A program made the position numbers and the translations under genes. Of a stretch of DNA of 64,000 nt, positions 24,454 through 34,478 are shown piece by piece (positions within the stretch are counted from its first letter, which is position 1; every line of letters begins with the position of its first letter). Origin of the DNA: Yersinia frederiksenii ATCC 33641. GTDB taxonomy: Bacteria; Pseudomonadota; Gammaproteobacteria; Enterobacterales; Enterobacteriaceae. The stretch covers positions 3,769,886 through 3,833,885 of the forward strand of contig NZ_KN150731.1 of NCBI RefSeq assembly GCF_000754805.1. Direction: 5' to 3'. Under the pieces are notes generated by a model. It saw nothing but the letters and a program-made list of their open reading frames with translations. It had not been told where the DNA came from and did not search any database.

Positions 24454-24479
24454 AAAAACCCGCTTCGGCGGGTTTTTTT
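24454..24479 (+). terminator. Intrinsic terminator of eno
   Basis: CCCGC-TTCG-GCGGG stem with a UUCG loop, followed by seven Ts. This is a textbook rho-independent terminator. Confidence 0.95.
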
Positions 24480-24869
24480 ATGGCGTAATTATCTGAAATA
24501 AAGAATAGTTATAAAGATAATGTGAGAGAGGGAGGTAATGAGTTATAGGCTAGGTAATTTGGCGAAAATATTTTACGGAACTATAAATATTTTTTATAAA
24601 AAATCAATATAATCAAATATATGAAGGATAGTTCTCGTTGGATGAATATATAAAAATCCTCTAGGGAATTTAATGACATGTAGAGAACAAACGTAATCAT
24701 AGCAACCTACTATTATCCCACCCTTTCCCCGCGAGATTAATCTGAATTTTGTGGGGTTCACACCCCTGGCTCTCATCTATAACACTGCTAGCGTGCAGAT
24801 AATTGAACTGTGGTTATTCTTAATGTGTACCTGAATGATTCAATAATAATTGATAAAGGAAGATAACCG
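24480..24869. other. AT-rich gap between eno and sodC
   Basis: About 390 bp without a recognised gene. A 24-codon open frame at 24538-24612 (beginning MSYRLGNLAKIF) follows GGGAGG but the spacing is very short; it could be a small protein or chance. The sodC promoter presumably lies near the right end. No repeat was recognised. Confidence 0.4.
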
Positions 24870-25394
24870 ATGAAGCTGAAATACTTACTGTTACCGGCAG
24901 TGCTTTTCTCTGGCAGTCTACTGGCGGCAGATGTCATCGTAACCATGAATGAAGCACTGCCAACCGGCAATGGCAAGGCGTTGGGTACTGTTACCGTGAC
25001 AGAAACCCCTTATGGCTTGCTATTTACTCCCAATCTGACTGGGCTGGTAGCGGGAATTCATGGTTTCCATCTGCATGAAAATCCAAGCTGTGCGCCGGGG
25101 CAGAAAGATGGCAAAGCCGTCCCTGCACTGGCGGCTGGTGGGCATTTTGATCCACAAAAAACCGCTGAACACCTTGGGCCTTATAGTGATAAAGGGCATC
25201 TGGGTGACTTGCCGGGGCTGGTGGTGAATGCCGACGGTACCGCAACTTATCAGGTGTTAGCCCCGCGCCTGAAATTGTTATCAGAGCTGAAACAGCATGC
25301 GCTAATGATTCATGCAGGCGGTGATAACTATTCTGACCACCCAATGCCGCTGGGTGGTGGCGGTGCGCGGATGGCCTGTGGCGTCATTGAGTAA
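24870..25394 (+). CDS. sodC: Periplasmic Cu/Zn superoxide dismutase
   Basis: SodC converts periplasmic superoxide to hydrogen peroxide and oxygen and protects against host oxidative burst. The 174-residue precursor has a signal peptide ending SLLAA (about 1-19). Metal ligands are visible in [13 protein letters not shown] and GGHFDP, and the C-terminal signature is [25 protein letters not shown]-like, with the conserved disulfide cysteines in NPSC and MACGV. GAAAGGAAGATAACCG upstream gives a good Shine-Dalgarno. It appears to be a single-gene unit between terminators. Confidence 0.95.
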   Translation: MKLKYLLLPAVLFSGSLLAADVIVTMNEALPTGNGKALGTVTVTETPYGLLFTPNLTGLVAGIHGFHLHENPSCAPGQKDGKAVPALAAGGHFDPQKTAEHLGPYSDKGHLGDLPGLVVNADGTATYQVLAPRLKLLSELKQHALMIHAGGDNYSDHPMPLGGGGARMACGVIE

Positions 25395-25409
25395 CGGCCT
25401 GATACAAAC

Positions 25410-25437
25410 AAACTGGCAGTCACTGGGGTGCCAGTTT
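25410..25437 (+). terminator. Stem-loop after sodC
   Basis: AAACTGGCA pairs with TGCCAGTTT 15 bases after the sodC stop. It lacks a T run beyond the three Ts of the stem, so termination strength is uncertain. Confidence 0.5.
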
Positions 25438-25497
25438 GGTCGCAGCGGTGGAATCTGCGATAATCGCCCATTGATTTGAATCACGATAGAGATACAG

Positions 25498-26169
25498 ATG
25501 CAGTACCCGATTAATGAAATGTTTCAGACCTTGCAAGGCGAGGGTTACTTCACCGGTGTTCCGGCGATATTTGTGCGTTTGCAGGGCTGCCCAGTGGGTT
25601 GCAGTTGGTGCGATACCAAACATACGTGGGAAAAAGACGCTAATCGGGAAGTCGACATGCAGCGCATCATGGTGAAAACAGCAGAAAGTGATGCTTGGGG
25701 AACGGCTACTGAACAGCAGCTGTTGGATATTTTTATTCAACAAGGCTATACCGCTCGCCATGTGGTGATAACCGGCGGTGAGCCTGCTATTTACGATTTA
25801 TTTCCTTTAACTTCACACCTGGAACAAGCTGGTTACAGTTGCCAGATTGAAACCAGCGGCACTCATGAAGTGCAGTGTTCAGCAACAACTTGGGTGACAG
25901 TTTCGCCCAAAGTGAATATGCGCGGTGGTTTGAAGGTATTGCCGCAAGCATTGCAGCGAGCAGATGAAATTAAGCATCCGGTGGGGCGTTTACGGGATAT
26001 CGAGGCTCTTGAAGCGCTACTGGCAACACTAGATGATGATAAAAAACGGATTATTGCCTTACAGCCCATTAGTCAGAAAGAAGATGCGACCAAACTCTGT
26101 ATTGAAACCTGTATTGTCAAGAATTGGCGTTTATCTATGCAGACTCATAAATATTTGAATATAGCTTGA
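25498..26169 (+). CDS. queE: QueE, 7-carboxy-7-deazaguanine synthase
   Basis: QueE is a radical SAM enzyme that converts 6-carboxytetrahydropterin to 7-carboxy-7-deazaguanine in the queuosine pathway. The 223-residue protein carries the radical SAM cluster motif CPVGCSWCDTKHTW (C-x3-C-x2-C, near residues 31-38) and the SAM-contact GGEPAIYDL motif. The substrate-supplying enzyme gene queD lies just downstream on the opposite strand. Confidence 0.96.
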   Translation: MQYPINEMFQTLQGEGYFTGVPAIFVRLQGCPVGCSWCDTKHTWEKDANREVDMQRIMVKTAESDAWGTATEQQLLDIFIQQGYTARHVVITGGEPAIYDLFPLTSHLEQAGYSCQIETSGTHEVQCSATTWVTVSPKVNMRGGLKVLPQALQRADEIKHPVGRLRDIEALEALLATLDDDKKRIIALQPISQKEDATKLCIETCIVKNWRLSMQTHKYLNIA

Positions 26170-26290
26170 TACCCGCGTCCTTAGCGCTGCAGCGGTGTTG
26201 ACTGCACTCCCTTACCCAGGTCACTGACGGATGTAAGCTCATTGGGAGAAGTCTGTTTGCCACCTTGCTGCACGCCAAGGATTTTTGCTA
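26169..26290. repeat. ERIC-like element filling the queE-queD gap
   Basis: The 128-bp convergent gap is almost all ERIC-like: TACCCAGGTCACTGACGGAT at 26213 followed by GTAAGCTCATTGGGA and CACCTTGCTGC follows the internal order of the better copies. It is moderately diverged and probably forms a long hairpin downstream of both genes. Confidence 0.65.
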
Positions 26291-26297
26291 TGAATCT

Positions 26298-26657
26298 TTA
26301 CCCACGATAGACGCAGCCTGCTGAACAGGTTTCTTTCACCATCACTGCACTGAGTTCGGGTAATTGCGGCTTAAGCTGCTGCCAAATCCAACTGGCTAGC
26401 ACTTCACTAGTCGGATTCTCTAAACCCGGAATATCGTTTAGATAATGGTGATCTAACCGTTCCCAAATGGGTTTAAATGCCGCTTTGAGATCAGCAAAAT
26501 CCATCACCCAGCCGGAGTGAGCATCAACTTCACCTGTGACCTCAATACGGATCATAAATGAATGACCGTGTAAGCGGCCGCATTTGTGACCTTCTGGAAC
26601 ATGGGGCAGCCGGTGAGCGGCTTCAAACTGAAAATCTTTAAATAGGGTGGTGCTCAT
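26298..26657 (-). CDS. queD: QueD, 6-carboxytetrahydropterin synthase
   Basis: QueD converts dihydroneopterin triphosphate to 6-carboxytetrahydropterin, the substrate of QueE. The 119-residue protein has the zinc histidines in EAAHRLPHV and GRLHGHSF, the catalytic cysteine in GHKCGRLHG, and the C-terminal glutamate in [11 protein letters not shown]. It converges on queE. Its start is divergent from cysJ across 500 bp. Confidence 0.96.
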   Translation of the reverse strand: MSTTLFKDFQFEAAHRLPHVPEGHKCGRLHGHSFMIRIEVTGEVDAHSGWVMDFADLKAAFKPIWERLDHHYLNDIPGLENPTSEVLASWIWQQLKPQLPELSAVMVKETCSAGCVYRG

Positions 26658-27157
26658 AGTCCTGACCTTATTGACTCAAAAAACCGCCGCATAGTACCGG
26701 AAAGCAGCGATGCTGGCTATGAATGCGCGTAACAGAGAGAAATACTCCGTCTACTACGCCCCTGTCTCTTTCACGTAGCTTACTGATTTTTATACAGACG
26801 AGCTAACTTAAGCGTGTGAAATTAGCGAGAGTTAATTTCTCTAATAAGTTGAACACTTTAACTCATATCGATTACCTGAAAAACCGCTTAGTCGTTTTGG
26901 TTATTTATTATTTCTATCGCTTCTTTAATTGTTATTATCGAGATGGTTAACCTTACAGTCTATAAAGCTTTTTTGGGCGCAAACTGTTTTTACTGGCACT
27001 AACAGTCATACACAAAGAACTTGGAGTTGCCGGTAGGCAGCAAGCAAACTCATCCCGATGAGCTTACACAGTCAAGTGATTCGGGTGAGTTCGCGCCGCT
27101 AACAACCCCGCGGCTTCAAGTACGAAGGGTATAAAGCATAAGGGAATTCGTACCGCA
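26658..27157. other. queD-cysJ divergent intergenic region
   Basis: This 500-bp gap must hold the queD promoter and the promoter of the cysJIH operon with its expected CysB activator site, which I could not locate by eye. The left two thirds are AT-rich without recognised features. The right end is an ERIC element listed separately. Confidence 0.5.
27019..27140. repeat. ERIC element just upstream of cysJ
   Basis: TTGCCGGTAGGCAGCAAGC at 27026, then AACTCATCCCGATGAGCTTAC, AAGTGATTCGGGTGAGTTCG and CTAACAACCCCGCGGCTTCA follow the Yersinia ERIC core closely, about 120 bp in all. It ends about 18 bp before the cysJ start, so it is probably in the cysJIH mRNA leader. Confidence 0.85.
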
Positions 27158-28963
27158 ATGACGACTCAGGCTCCTCCTACTTCTATACTCCCGCTCTCGC
27201 CGGAGCAGTTAGCCCGTTTACAGGCTGCGGTTGGTGAATTCTCCCCAACTCAAATGGCATGGTTATCTGGCTACTTCTGGGGCATGGTTAACCAACAACC
27301 CGGCGCAGTGATTGCTCCTGCGGTGGCAGCCCCTGTGGCGCTAACTATTACTCTGATTTCTGCCTCCCAAACCGGTAATGCGCGGCGTTTAGCTGAACAG
27401 CTACGCGATGACCTTCTGGCGGCCAAGCTTAATGTCAATTTGGTCAATGCCGGTGATTATAAGTTTAAACAGATAGCACAAGAACGCTTATTAGTCATTG
27501 TCGCGTCCACCCAGGGGGAGGGCGAGCCTGCGGAAGAGGCTGTGGCGCTGCATAAGTTTCTTTTGTCTAAAAAAGCCCCGAAATTGCCAGAGACCGCCTT
27601 TGCGGTATTTGGTCTGGGGGATACCTCATATGAGCATTTCTGTCAGGCGGGTAAAGATTTCGACAACAAGCTGGCTGAATTAGGTGCTGAGCGGCTATTG
27701 GATCGTGTCGATGCGGATGTGGAATATCAAGAGTCAGCGCAGCAATGGCGGCAACAGGTGGTTGCGGCGTTGCAGGCCAGAGCGCCAGCCCAATCAACAG
27801 CAGCGGCGACCATCACCCAAAGTGGTGTGGTTGATGAAATTACCTCCAGCCCTTACAGCAAGGCCGCGCCACTGACTGCGCAGCTGTCGGTACAGCAAAA
27901 AATCACTGGCCGTAACTCAGAGAAAGATGTGCGCCATATTGAAATTGATTTAGGTGACTCTGGGTTGCGCTACCAACCGGGTGATGCGCTTGGGGTCTGG
28001 TTTGATAACTCCCCGGCACTGGTGGATGAGCTGCTAGCACTCTTGTGGCTCAAAGGCGACGAACTGGTCAGTATCGATGGACAGAATATGCCACTGTCAC
28101 AGGCGCTGCGCAGCCATCTTGAGCTAACACAAAATACCACGGTGATTGTCGATAAATATGCCGCACTTTCCCGTGATGAGAAACTAATAGCATTGCTGGC
28201 AGATAAACCGGCACTGCAACAATATGCAAAGAATACCCCAATTGTTGATATGGTCCGTCAAGCACCTTCTGACCTGAATGCTGATCAATTAGTGGTGCTA
28301 TTACGGCCATTGACCCCGCGGCTTTACTCCATTGCCTCATCTCAAGCTGAAACTGAGAATGAAGTGCATATCACCGTCGGTGTGGTGCGCTATGACATTG
28401 AGGGCCGTCCACGTACTGGCGGTGCTTCAGGTTATTTGGCTGATCGGCTGGAAGTGGATGGCGATATCCGCATCTTTATCGAACATAACGATAACTTCCG
28501 TTTACCGGCTAATCCAGAGACACCCGTGATCATGATTGGTCCCGGTACGGGCATCGCGCCATTCCGTGCTTTTATGCAGCAGCGGGAAGCGGAGGGAGCT
28601 ACGGGCAAAAACTGGCTACTGTTTGGTAACCCGCATTTTACCGAAGATTTTCTTTATCAGGTCGAATGGCAGCGTTATGTCAAAGACGGCTTGCTGACTC
28701 GGATTGATCTGGCTTGGTCACGGGATCAGGCCGATAAAATATACGTACAAGACAAACTGCGTGAACAAGGCGCAGAACTGTGGAGCTGGATTCAACAAGG
28801 CGCCCATATTTACGTCTGTGGCGATGCTAATCGCATGGCTAAAGACGTCGAGCAGGTTTTACTGGACGTGGTGGCTCTGCACGGTGCAATGGATGCCGAG
28901 CAGGCTGATGAATATTTAAGTGAGCTGCGCCTGGCGCGCCGTTATCAGCGGGATGTGTACTGA
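27158..28963 (+). CDS. cysJ: CysJ, sulfite reductase flavoprotein alpha subunit
   Basis: CysJ passes electrons from NADPH through FAD and FMN to the CysI hemoprotein for six-electron reduction of sulfite to sulfide. The 601-residue protein has an N-terminal flavodoxin domain ([16 protein letters not shown], about 67-82), an FAD-binding domain with RLYSIASS, and an NADPH-binding ferredoxin-reductase domain with [13 protein letters not shown]. It ends in RYQRDVY, as in the family. It is the first gene of cysJIH and its stop overlaps the cysI start (TGATG). Confidence 0.97.
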   Translation: MTTQAPPTSILPLSPEQLARLQAAVGEFSPTQMAWLSGYFWGMVNQQPGAVIAPAVAAPVALTITLISASQTGNARRLAEQLRDDLLAAKLNVNLVNAGDYKFKQIAQERLLVIVASTQGEGEPAEEAVALHKFLLSKKAPKLPETAFAVFGLGDTSYEHFCQAGKDFDNKLAELGAERLLDRVDADVEYQESAQQWRQQVVAALQARAPAQSTAAATITQSGVVDEITSSPYSKAAPLTAQLSVQQKITGRNSEKDVRHIEIDLGDSGLRYQPGDALGVWFDNSPALVDELLALLWLKGDELVSIDGQNMPLSQALRSHLELTQNTTVIVDKYAALSRDEKLIALLADKPALQQYAKNTPIVDMVRQAPSDLNADQLVVLLRPLTPRLYSIASSQAETENEVHITVGVVRYDIEGRPRTGGASGYLADRLEVDGDIRIFIEHNDNFRLPANPETPVIMIGPGTGIAPFRAFMQQREAEGATGKNWLLFGNPHFTEDFLYQVEWQRYVKDGLLTRIDLAWSRDQADKIYVQDKLREQGAELWSWIQQGAHIYVCGDANRMAKDVEQVLLDVVALHGAMDAEQADEYLSELRLARRYQRDVY

Positions 28964-30693
28964 TGAATGAAAAACACCCAGGGCCACTGGTCGTGACAGG
29001 AAAACTGTCCGATGGCGAGCGCATGAAATCACAAAGCAATTTCCTGCGTGGGACGATTGCTGAAGATTTAAATGATGGGCTGACCGGTGGTTTCAACGGC
29101 GATAATTTCCTGCTGATTCGTTTCCACGGCATGTATCAGCAAGATGATCGTGATATTCGTGCTGAACGTACTGAGCAGAAGTTGGAACCACGCCATGCCA
29201 TGATGCTGCGCTGCCGCTTGCCCGGCGGGATAATTACCCCGCAGCAGTGGCTGGGGATTGATAAGTTTGCTGCGGATAACACTTTGTACGGCAGCATTCG
29301 TATCACCAACCGCCAGACATTTCAGTTCCATGGCATTCTTAAAGGGAATGTGAAACCAGCTCACCAGCTGCTTAATCAATTAGGTTTGGATGCACTGGCA
29401 ACGGCGAACGACGTTAACCGTAACGTGCTATGTACCTCGAATCCAGTGGAGTCGGTACTGCATCAAGAAGCCTATGAGTGGGCGAAGAAGATTTCTGAGC
29501 ATTTGCTGCCACGAACCCGCGCTTATGCTGAGATCTGGCTGGATGCAGAGAAAGTAGCGACCACCGACGAAGAGCCGATTCTGGGTGCGACATATTTGCC
29601 GCGCAAATTTAAAACTACGGTTGTCATTCCCCCGCAAAATGATGTGGATCTCCATGCCAATGACCTTAACTTTGTTGCTGTCGCAGAGAAAGGCCGGTTG
29701 GTCGGGTTTAACGTGCTGGTGGGCGGCGGGTTATCCATTGCCCATGGTGATAAGAACACTTACCCACGCAAAGCCAGTGAATTCGGTTACATCCCACTGC
29801 AACATACCTTGGCTATTGCCGAAGCGGTGGTGACGACTCAGCGTGATTGGGGCAACCGTACCGATCGTAAGAATGCCAAGACCAAATATACGCTGGAGCG
29901 TGTCGGTGTTGATGCCTTTAAAGCTGAAGTTGAAAAGCGTGCTGGTGTGAGTTTTGGTGCGATAAAACCCTATCAATTTACTGGTCGTGGCGATCGCATT
30001 GGCTGGGTGAAGGGCGTCGATAAAAAGTGGCATCTGACCCTATTTATCGAAAACGGTCGTCTGCTGGATTACCCAGGGCGTAGCCTGAAAAGCGGCGTGG
30101 CGGCTATTGCTAAAATTCATCAGGGCGATTTCCGTCTGACGGCGAATCAGAACCTGATTGTGGCGGGGGTGCCAGAGAAAGATAAAGCTCGTATTGAGGC
30201 TCTGGCCCGCGAACATGGTTTGATGGATGACAGTGTCAGCCCGCAACGTGAAAATTCAATGGCGTGCGTTTCCTTCCCTACCTGCCCACTGGCAATGGCT
30301 GAAGCCGAACGTTTCCTGCCGGAGTTTGTGACCCGGGTGGAAGGAATTTTGCAACAGCACGGTATTGCTGATGAGCATATTGTCTTACGGGTGACCGGTT
30401 GCCCGAATGGCTGTGGTCGTGCTTTGCTAGCAGAAGTCGGGCTGGTGGGTAAAGCTGTCGGGCGCTATAACCTGCATCTGGGGGGCAACCGCGAAGGCAC
30501 TCGGATACCGCGGATGTATCGTGAAAATATTACCGAAGATGAAATTCTGGCTATCACTGACCAATTAGTCGGAAGGTGGGCTAAAGAGCGCCTGACAGAT
30601 GAAGGTTTCGGTGACTTTGTAATTCGTATCGGTGTCATTGCCCCAGTGATTGATTCTGCCCGCGACTTTTATGATGTTCAGGAGGCGGTGTGA
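28963..30693 (+). CDS. cysI: CysI, sulfite reductase hemoprotein beta subunit
   Basis: CysI holds the coupled siroheme and [4Fe-4S] centre where sulfite is reduced to sulfide. The 576-residue protein has the two sulfite/nitrite reductase repeats. The cluster cysteines are visible in [20 protein letters not shown] (C-x5-C) and [14 protein letters not shown] (C-x3-C, the second pair). Siroheme is provided by CysG, encoded 2.4 kb downstream. Both junctions overlap neighbouring genes. Confidence 0.97.
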   Translation: MNEKHPGPLVVTGKLSDGERMKSQSNFLRGTIAEDLNDGLTGGFNGDNFLLIRFHGMYQQDDRDIRAERTEQKLEPRHAMMLRCRLPGGIITPQQWLGIDKFAADNTLYGSIRITNRQTFQFHGILKGNVKPAHQLLNQLGLDALATANDVNRNVLCTSNPVESVLHQEAYEWAKKISEHLLPRTRAYAEIWLDAEKVATTDEEPILGATYLPRKFKTTVVIPPQNDVDLHANDLNFVAVAEKGRLVGFNVLVGGGLSIAHGDKNTYPRKASEFGYIPLQHTLAIAEAVVTTQRDWGNRTDRKNAKTKYTLERVGVDAFKAEVEKRAGVSFGAIKPYQFTGRGDRIGWVKGVDKKWHLTLFIENGRLLDYPGRSLKSGVAAIAKIHQGDFRLTANQNLIVAGVPEKDKARIEALAREHGLMDDSVSPQRENSMACVSFPTCPLAMAEAERFLPEFVTRVEGILQQHGIADEHIVLRVTGCPNGCGRALLAEVGLVGKAVGRYNLHLGGNREGTRIPRMYRENITEDEILAITDQLVGRWAKERLTDEGFGDFVIRIGVIAPVIDSARDFYDVQEAV

Positions 30694-31424
30694 GCCAATT
30701 TAATTTGAGCGAACTGAAAGCCTTGCCGAAGGCAGAACAAGCTGCGGCATTGGCGGTGGTTAACGGGCAGCTTGAGCATTTAACGGCGCAGGAACGTGTT
30801 AGTTGGGCGCTGGAGAACTTGCCCGGTGAGTTTGTACTCTCTTCCAGTTTTGGTATTCAGGCGGCAGTTTGTTTGCATCTGGTAACCCGCCAACAGCCTG
30901 ATATTCCGGTGGTTTTGACGGATACCGGCTATCTGTTCCCTGAAACATATCAGTTTATTGATGACTTAACCGAGAAGCTTAAGCTTAATTTGCAGGTGTT
31001 TCGTGCGCAGCAAAGCCCAGCCTGGCAAGAAGCCCGTTATGGCAAACTGTGGGAACAGGGTGTTGAGGGCATTGAACGTTATAATGACCTGAACAAAGTT
31101 GAACCGATGAACCGAGCACTAGAGACGCTAGGGGCCCAAACGTGGTTTGCAGGCTTGCGCCGTGAGCAATCGGATAGCCGTTCACAGCTCCCTGTTTTGG
31201 CTATTGCGCGCGGTATCTTTAAGGTGCTTCCCATCATTGATTGGGATAACCGGCAGATTTACCAATATTTGACGCAAAATGGCCTGAGTTACCACCCGCT
31301 GTGGGAGCAGGGCTATCTCTCTGTCGGGGATACCCATACCACCCGTAAATGGGAACCGGGCATGAGTGAGGAAGAGACGCGCTTCTTTGGCCTGAAACGC
31401 GAATGCGGTTTGCATGAAGGTTGA
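30690..31424 (+). CDS. cysH: CysH, phosphoadenosine phosphosulfate (PAPS) reductase
   Basis: CysH reduces PAPS to sulfite and adenosine 3',5'-bisphosphate using thioredoxin or glutaredoxin. The protein is 244 residues from a GTG start at 30690, which overlaps the cysI TGA and follows GGAGG. The PP-loop-like [11 protein letters not shown] motif and the C-terminal active-site cysteine in KRECGLHEG are present. It lacks the extra cysteines of APS reductases, so PAPS is the expected substrate. A strong terminator follows. Confidence 0.97.
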   Translation: MSQFNLSELKALPKAEQAAALAVVNGQLEHLTAQERVSWALENLPGEFVLSSSFGIQAAVCLHLVTRQQPDIPVVLTDTGYLFPETYQFIDDLTEKLKLNLQVFRAQQSPAWQEARYGKLWEQGVEGIERYNDLNKVEPMNRALETLGAQTWFAGLRREQSDSRSQLPVLAIARGIFKVLPIIDWDNRQIYQYLTQNGLSYHPLWEQGYLSVGDTHTTRKWEPGMSEEETRFFGLKRECGLHEG

Positions 31425-31446
31425 ATGAGAGCAAAAGAAACAGTCA

Positions 31447-31469
31447 GGGCGCAAATAGCGCCCTTTTTT
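31447..31469 (+). terminator. Intrinsic terminator of cysJIH
   Basis: GGGCGC-AAATA-GCGCCC followed by six Ts, 22 bases after the cysH stop. Confidence 0.93.
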
Positions 31470-31525
31470 ACTGCTAATCATTTGAATGCTGTATTGGCTT
31501 GCTGTCTTAGCGCACATGACAACAG

Positions 31526-32578
31526 CTATTGTTTAGCCACCGCCAATTCTTGTATCAGTGGCAGCAAAACTTTGACGCTGTCATGGCTACGTTTAGTGAT
31601 ACGGCCGGGCAAAAACTTATCCAGATAATTTAAATTATCCAGTTGGCTTTGGTGGCGAGTGATCCCCTGCGGAAAATGCTTACTGATAGCCCGTTGCTGG
31701 CAGCCATCGTTATTACCCCGGCTCTCTTTGTTGCTTAATTTAGTGTTGCTGGCCTCGACAGATAACAGTGGTATCCCCGCAGTATCAAAGACATTTTTCT
31801 CTGCCTGACAGAGCGAGGTCGCTTGATTTTTTACGGTGCTGGCAGTGATGCCATAGCGCCGCGCCAATGCTAGAGCTTGGTCCCTTACTGCAATGGCTGC
31901 GGGCTGGTTACTGGCATTAAAATAGAGTCGTTCACCGGTAATCAGGCTATCTAAATTAATTACCAGCAAGGTGTTGGCTTTTTCTGCCTGGCTCATGCGT
32001 TTCAGGTAGTTCTCCGTGCCTTGTGCCCCAATTTCTTCGGCGCTGAGTGCCACAAAACGCAGGTCATAGCGCAGCGGTGCTGCTTTAAGGCGCTCTGCCA
32101 ATTCTAGCATCACACCCACCCCGGCGGCATTGTCATCAACACCTTGTAGTGTCAGGCCACCAAGATTTTTATCTAAATCTTGATCACTTTGCGGTGTGTA
32201 AGTATCAAAATGCGCCATGATAATGATCTGCTTTTGGGCGTCAGGTTTCTCTATTGATGCATTGCGAGCCGCAATCACTGATGTGGCACTGACATTTCGC
32301 CAGCTCTGTTTACCATTTTTACTGGTATAGAGATAACGGGTATTAAAACCGCGTAAATTACTCTGATAACCCATCTGCTGGAAACGATGATTAATGTATT
32401 CAGCAGCCAGCAGTTCGGCCGGGCTACCCGTCATACGGCCGGGAAAGTAAGTGCTAATATGGCGAATTTGCTGTTCAGCAATTTGACCGGTAGCGGGTGT
32501 TGTCGCCGCCTGGAGTGGCAGGACGGTACTGAAACTCAGAGTAAATAGTGCCCACTTTAGGCAACGGCGGGAAAACAT
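31526..32578 (-). CDS. iap: Iap, periplasmic M28 aminopeptidase (alkaline phosphatase isozyme conversion)
   Basis: Iap trims N-terminal residues of alkaline phosphatase in E. coli. The 350-residue precursor has a signal peptide (about 1-24, ending LQAAT). The M28 zinc-peptidase site is complete: MAHFDTYTPQ (first His/Asp), GVDDNAAGVG (bridging Asp), and ALSAEEIGAQGTE (catalytic and metal Glu). It lies between cysH and the cysG-cysDNC genes on the opposite strand, the same neighbourhood as E. coli, where CRISPR-cas genes often sit. None are present here. Confidence 0.93.
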   Translation of the reverse strand: MFSRRCLKWALFTLSFSTVLPLQAATTPATGQIAEQQIRHISTYFPGRMTGSPAELLAAEYINHRFQQMGYQSNLRGFNTRYLYTSKNGKQSWRNVSATSVIAARNASIEKPDAQKQIIIMAHFDTYTPQSDQDLDKNLGGLTLQGVDDNAAGVGVMLELAERLKAAPLRYDLRFVALSAEEIGAQGTENYLKRMSQAEKANTLLVINLDSLITGERLYFNASNQPAAIAVRDQALALARRYGITASTVKNQATSLCQAEKNVFDTAGIPLLSVEASNTKLSNKESRGNNDGCQQRAISKHFPQGITRHQSQLDNLNYLDKFLPGRITKRSHDSVKVLLPLIQELAVAKQ

Positions 32579-32679
32579 ACCGAAATATCCTTGTTAAAGT
32601 CGCTGGTCTGGATAACGCAATCAGTATGGAAGCGTCAGGCCCAATAGACAATCTGTATGGCTCCTAAACTGCAGATATT

Positions 32680-32880
32680 TATCCCCTTCATTTTTCAAGC
32701 CGCAGGATTGTTGGCTGCCATCACCACTCGGCCCATCCATGAACCTCGTTTTTGCGAGGCCGCTGCAAGCAGCGTTCAAATCTGCTCCTAACAGATTTGT
32801 CACTCAACTCATTGAGTTATCTAAACTCCTTGAGTTCATTCCGTAGCTGTCTATCTGAAACTCGAATCTATTGGCTATAG
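32680..32880. repeat. Long ERIC element with internal insertion of about 70 bp
   Basis: The ends match the ERIC copy at 37985-38106 in reverse complement: TTTTTCAAGCCGCAGGATTG and TTGTTGGCTGCCATCA on the left, CTCATTGAGTTATCTAAACT and TTGAGTTCATTCCG on the right. Between them, about 32728-32800 has no counterpart in the short copy and contains its own inverted repeats (CCTCG-TTTTTG-CGAGG; AAATCTG-CTCCTAA-CAGATTT). This is the long ERIC form known from yersiniae. It lies in the 471-bp iap-cysG gap (32579-33049), whose right part should hold the cysG promoter and carries a run of eight Cs at 33002-33009. Confidence 0.85.
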
Positions 32881-33049
32881 GTGAGCAAATAAGAAAAAAA
32901 CTCACAGTGATAATTGGCTAACACCGCTGTGAGCCTGACTATCACTCATATATATCATTATGGAACTTGTAATTACTTTTCGTCATTTCATAAGGCCATA
33001 ACCCCCCCCTATAGTCACCCTACGCTTTATCATGTAATCGAAGGGTGTT

Positions 33050-34468
33050 GTGGACTATCTACCTCTATTTGCCGACTTGAAACGACGCCCGGTATTAGTT
33101 GTTGGCGGCGGTGAAGTTGCTGCGCGAAAAATTGACTTACTCCACCGCGCTGGCGCGCAGGTGCGGGTAGTGGCACAGACTCTGGCATCTGAACTTGAAC
33201 AACAGTATCAAGAAGGCCGCATTGATTGGCTGGCATTAGATTTCTTGCCTGAGCAGTTGGATGACGTCTTTTTGGTGATTGCTGCGACTAACGACACCGA
33301 ACTGAACGCTGCAGTTTTCGCCGCGGCTGATGAACGGCATATTTTGGCCAATGTGGTTGATGATCAACCGCGTTGTTCGTTTATCTTCCCGTCGATTGTT
33401 GATCGCTCGCCATTGGTAGTGGCGATCTCCTCTGCCGGTCAAGCGCCTGTTTTGGCACGTTTACTGCGTGAGAAACTGGAAGCTTTGCTGCCCAGCAGCT
33501 TGAGCGATATGGCGGCAGTGGCCGGGCGCTGGCGTGGGCGAGTTAAACAGCAAATTTCATCAATGGGGGCGCGGCGACGTTTTTGGGAAAATGCTTTCAG
33601 TGGCCGGTTTGCCAACTTAATCAGTCGTGGTCAGCTAACACAGGCAGAAGAGGAACTGCAATTGGCACTAGAGGGGCAGGGCAGCACTCAAGGCGAAGTT
33701 GCATTAGTGGGTGCCGGCCCTGGAGATCCGGGTTTGCTGACCTTGCGCGGTCTACAAGTTATTCAACAAGCTGATGTAGTGCTGTATGACCATTTAGTCA
33801 GCCCGGAAGTTCTGGATCTAGTGCGGCGCGACGCCGAGCGGATTTGTGTTGGCAAACGGGCTGGAACGCACTCGGTAGCTCAAGAGGAAACCAATCAATT
33901 ACTGGTCACATTAGCGCTGCGTGGCAAACGCGTAGTGCGGCTAAAAGGGGGCGATCCTTTTATCTTTGGCCGGGGTGGTGAAGAGTTACAAGTTGTGGCG
34001 CGTGCGGGGATTCCTTTTCAAGTGGTGCCGGGGGTGACGGCGGCGGCGGGGGCGACAGCCTATGCCGGTATTCCATTAACTCACCGTGATCACGCGCAAA
34101 GTGTGACCTTTATTACCGGGCATTGCCGCTCTGATGGTGACGATTTGGATTGGCCAGCACTGGCTCGTGGTCGTCAGACATTGGCTATCTACATGGGTAC
34201 GGTGAAAGCGGCTGAAATCAGCCGACAATTGATAACCCACGGTCGAGACAGTACCACGCCAGTGGCCGTGATTGGTCGGGGCACACGTGCTGACCAGCAA
34301 GTGCTGACCGGCACACTGGCTCAGCTTGAGTCACTCGCACATCAGGCACCCACTCCAGCCCTGCTGGTGATTGGTGAAGTGGTGGATTTACATCACCAAA
34401 TTGCTTGGTTTGGGCAACAACCGCAGACTGAACAGGCGCTTAGCCCATCAGTCGTGAATTTGGCATAA
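33050..34468 (+). CDS. cysG: CysG, trifunctional siroheme synthase
   Basis: CysG makes siroheme for sulfite reductase from uroporphyrinogen III: two SAM-dependent methylations, NAD-dependent oxidation, then iron insertion. The 472-residue protein has the N-terminal dehydrogenase/ferrochelatase part ([15 protein letters not shown], residues 15-29) and the C-terminal SUMT methyltransferase part ([15 protein letters not shown] from about 219 and [16 protein letters not shown]). It starts with GTG after AAGGGTG. It is 10 bp upstream of cysD and so begins a cysGDNC operon, unlike E. coli, where cysG lies with nir genes. Confidence 0.95.
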   Translation: MDYLPLFADLKRRPVLVVGGGEVAARKIDLLHRAGAQVRVVAQTLASELEQQYQEGRIDWLALDFLPEQLDDVFLVIAATNDTELNAAVFAAADERHILANVVDDQPRCSFIFPSIVDRSPLVVAISSAGQAPVLARLLREKLEALLPSSLSDMAAVAGRWRGRVKQQISSMGARRRFWENAFSGRFANLISRGQLTQAEEELQLALEGQGSTQGEVALVGAGPGDPGLLTLRGLQVIQQADVVLYDHLVSPEVLDLVRRDAERICVGKRAGTHSVAQEETNQLLVTLALRGKRVVRLKGGDPFIFGRGGEELQVVARAGIPFQVVPGVTAAAGATAYAGIPLTHRDHAQSVTFITGHCRSDGDDLDWPALARGRQTLAIYMGTVKAAEISRQLITHGRDSTTPVAVIGRGTRADQQVLTGTLAQLESLAHQAPTPALLVIGEVVDLHHQIAWFGQQPQTEQALSPSVVNLA

Positions 34469-34478
34469 AGGATCTGTT

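Noticed and set aside
31470-33049. Possible CRISPR-cas locus near iap
   Set aside because: In E. coli CRISPR-cas genes lie beside iap and the cys genes. Here the gaps on both sides of iap contain no regularly spaced repeats and no cas genes; the repeat at 32680 is an ERIC element.
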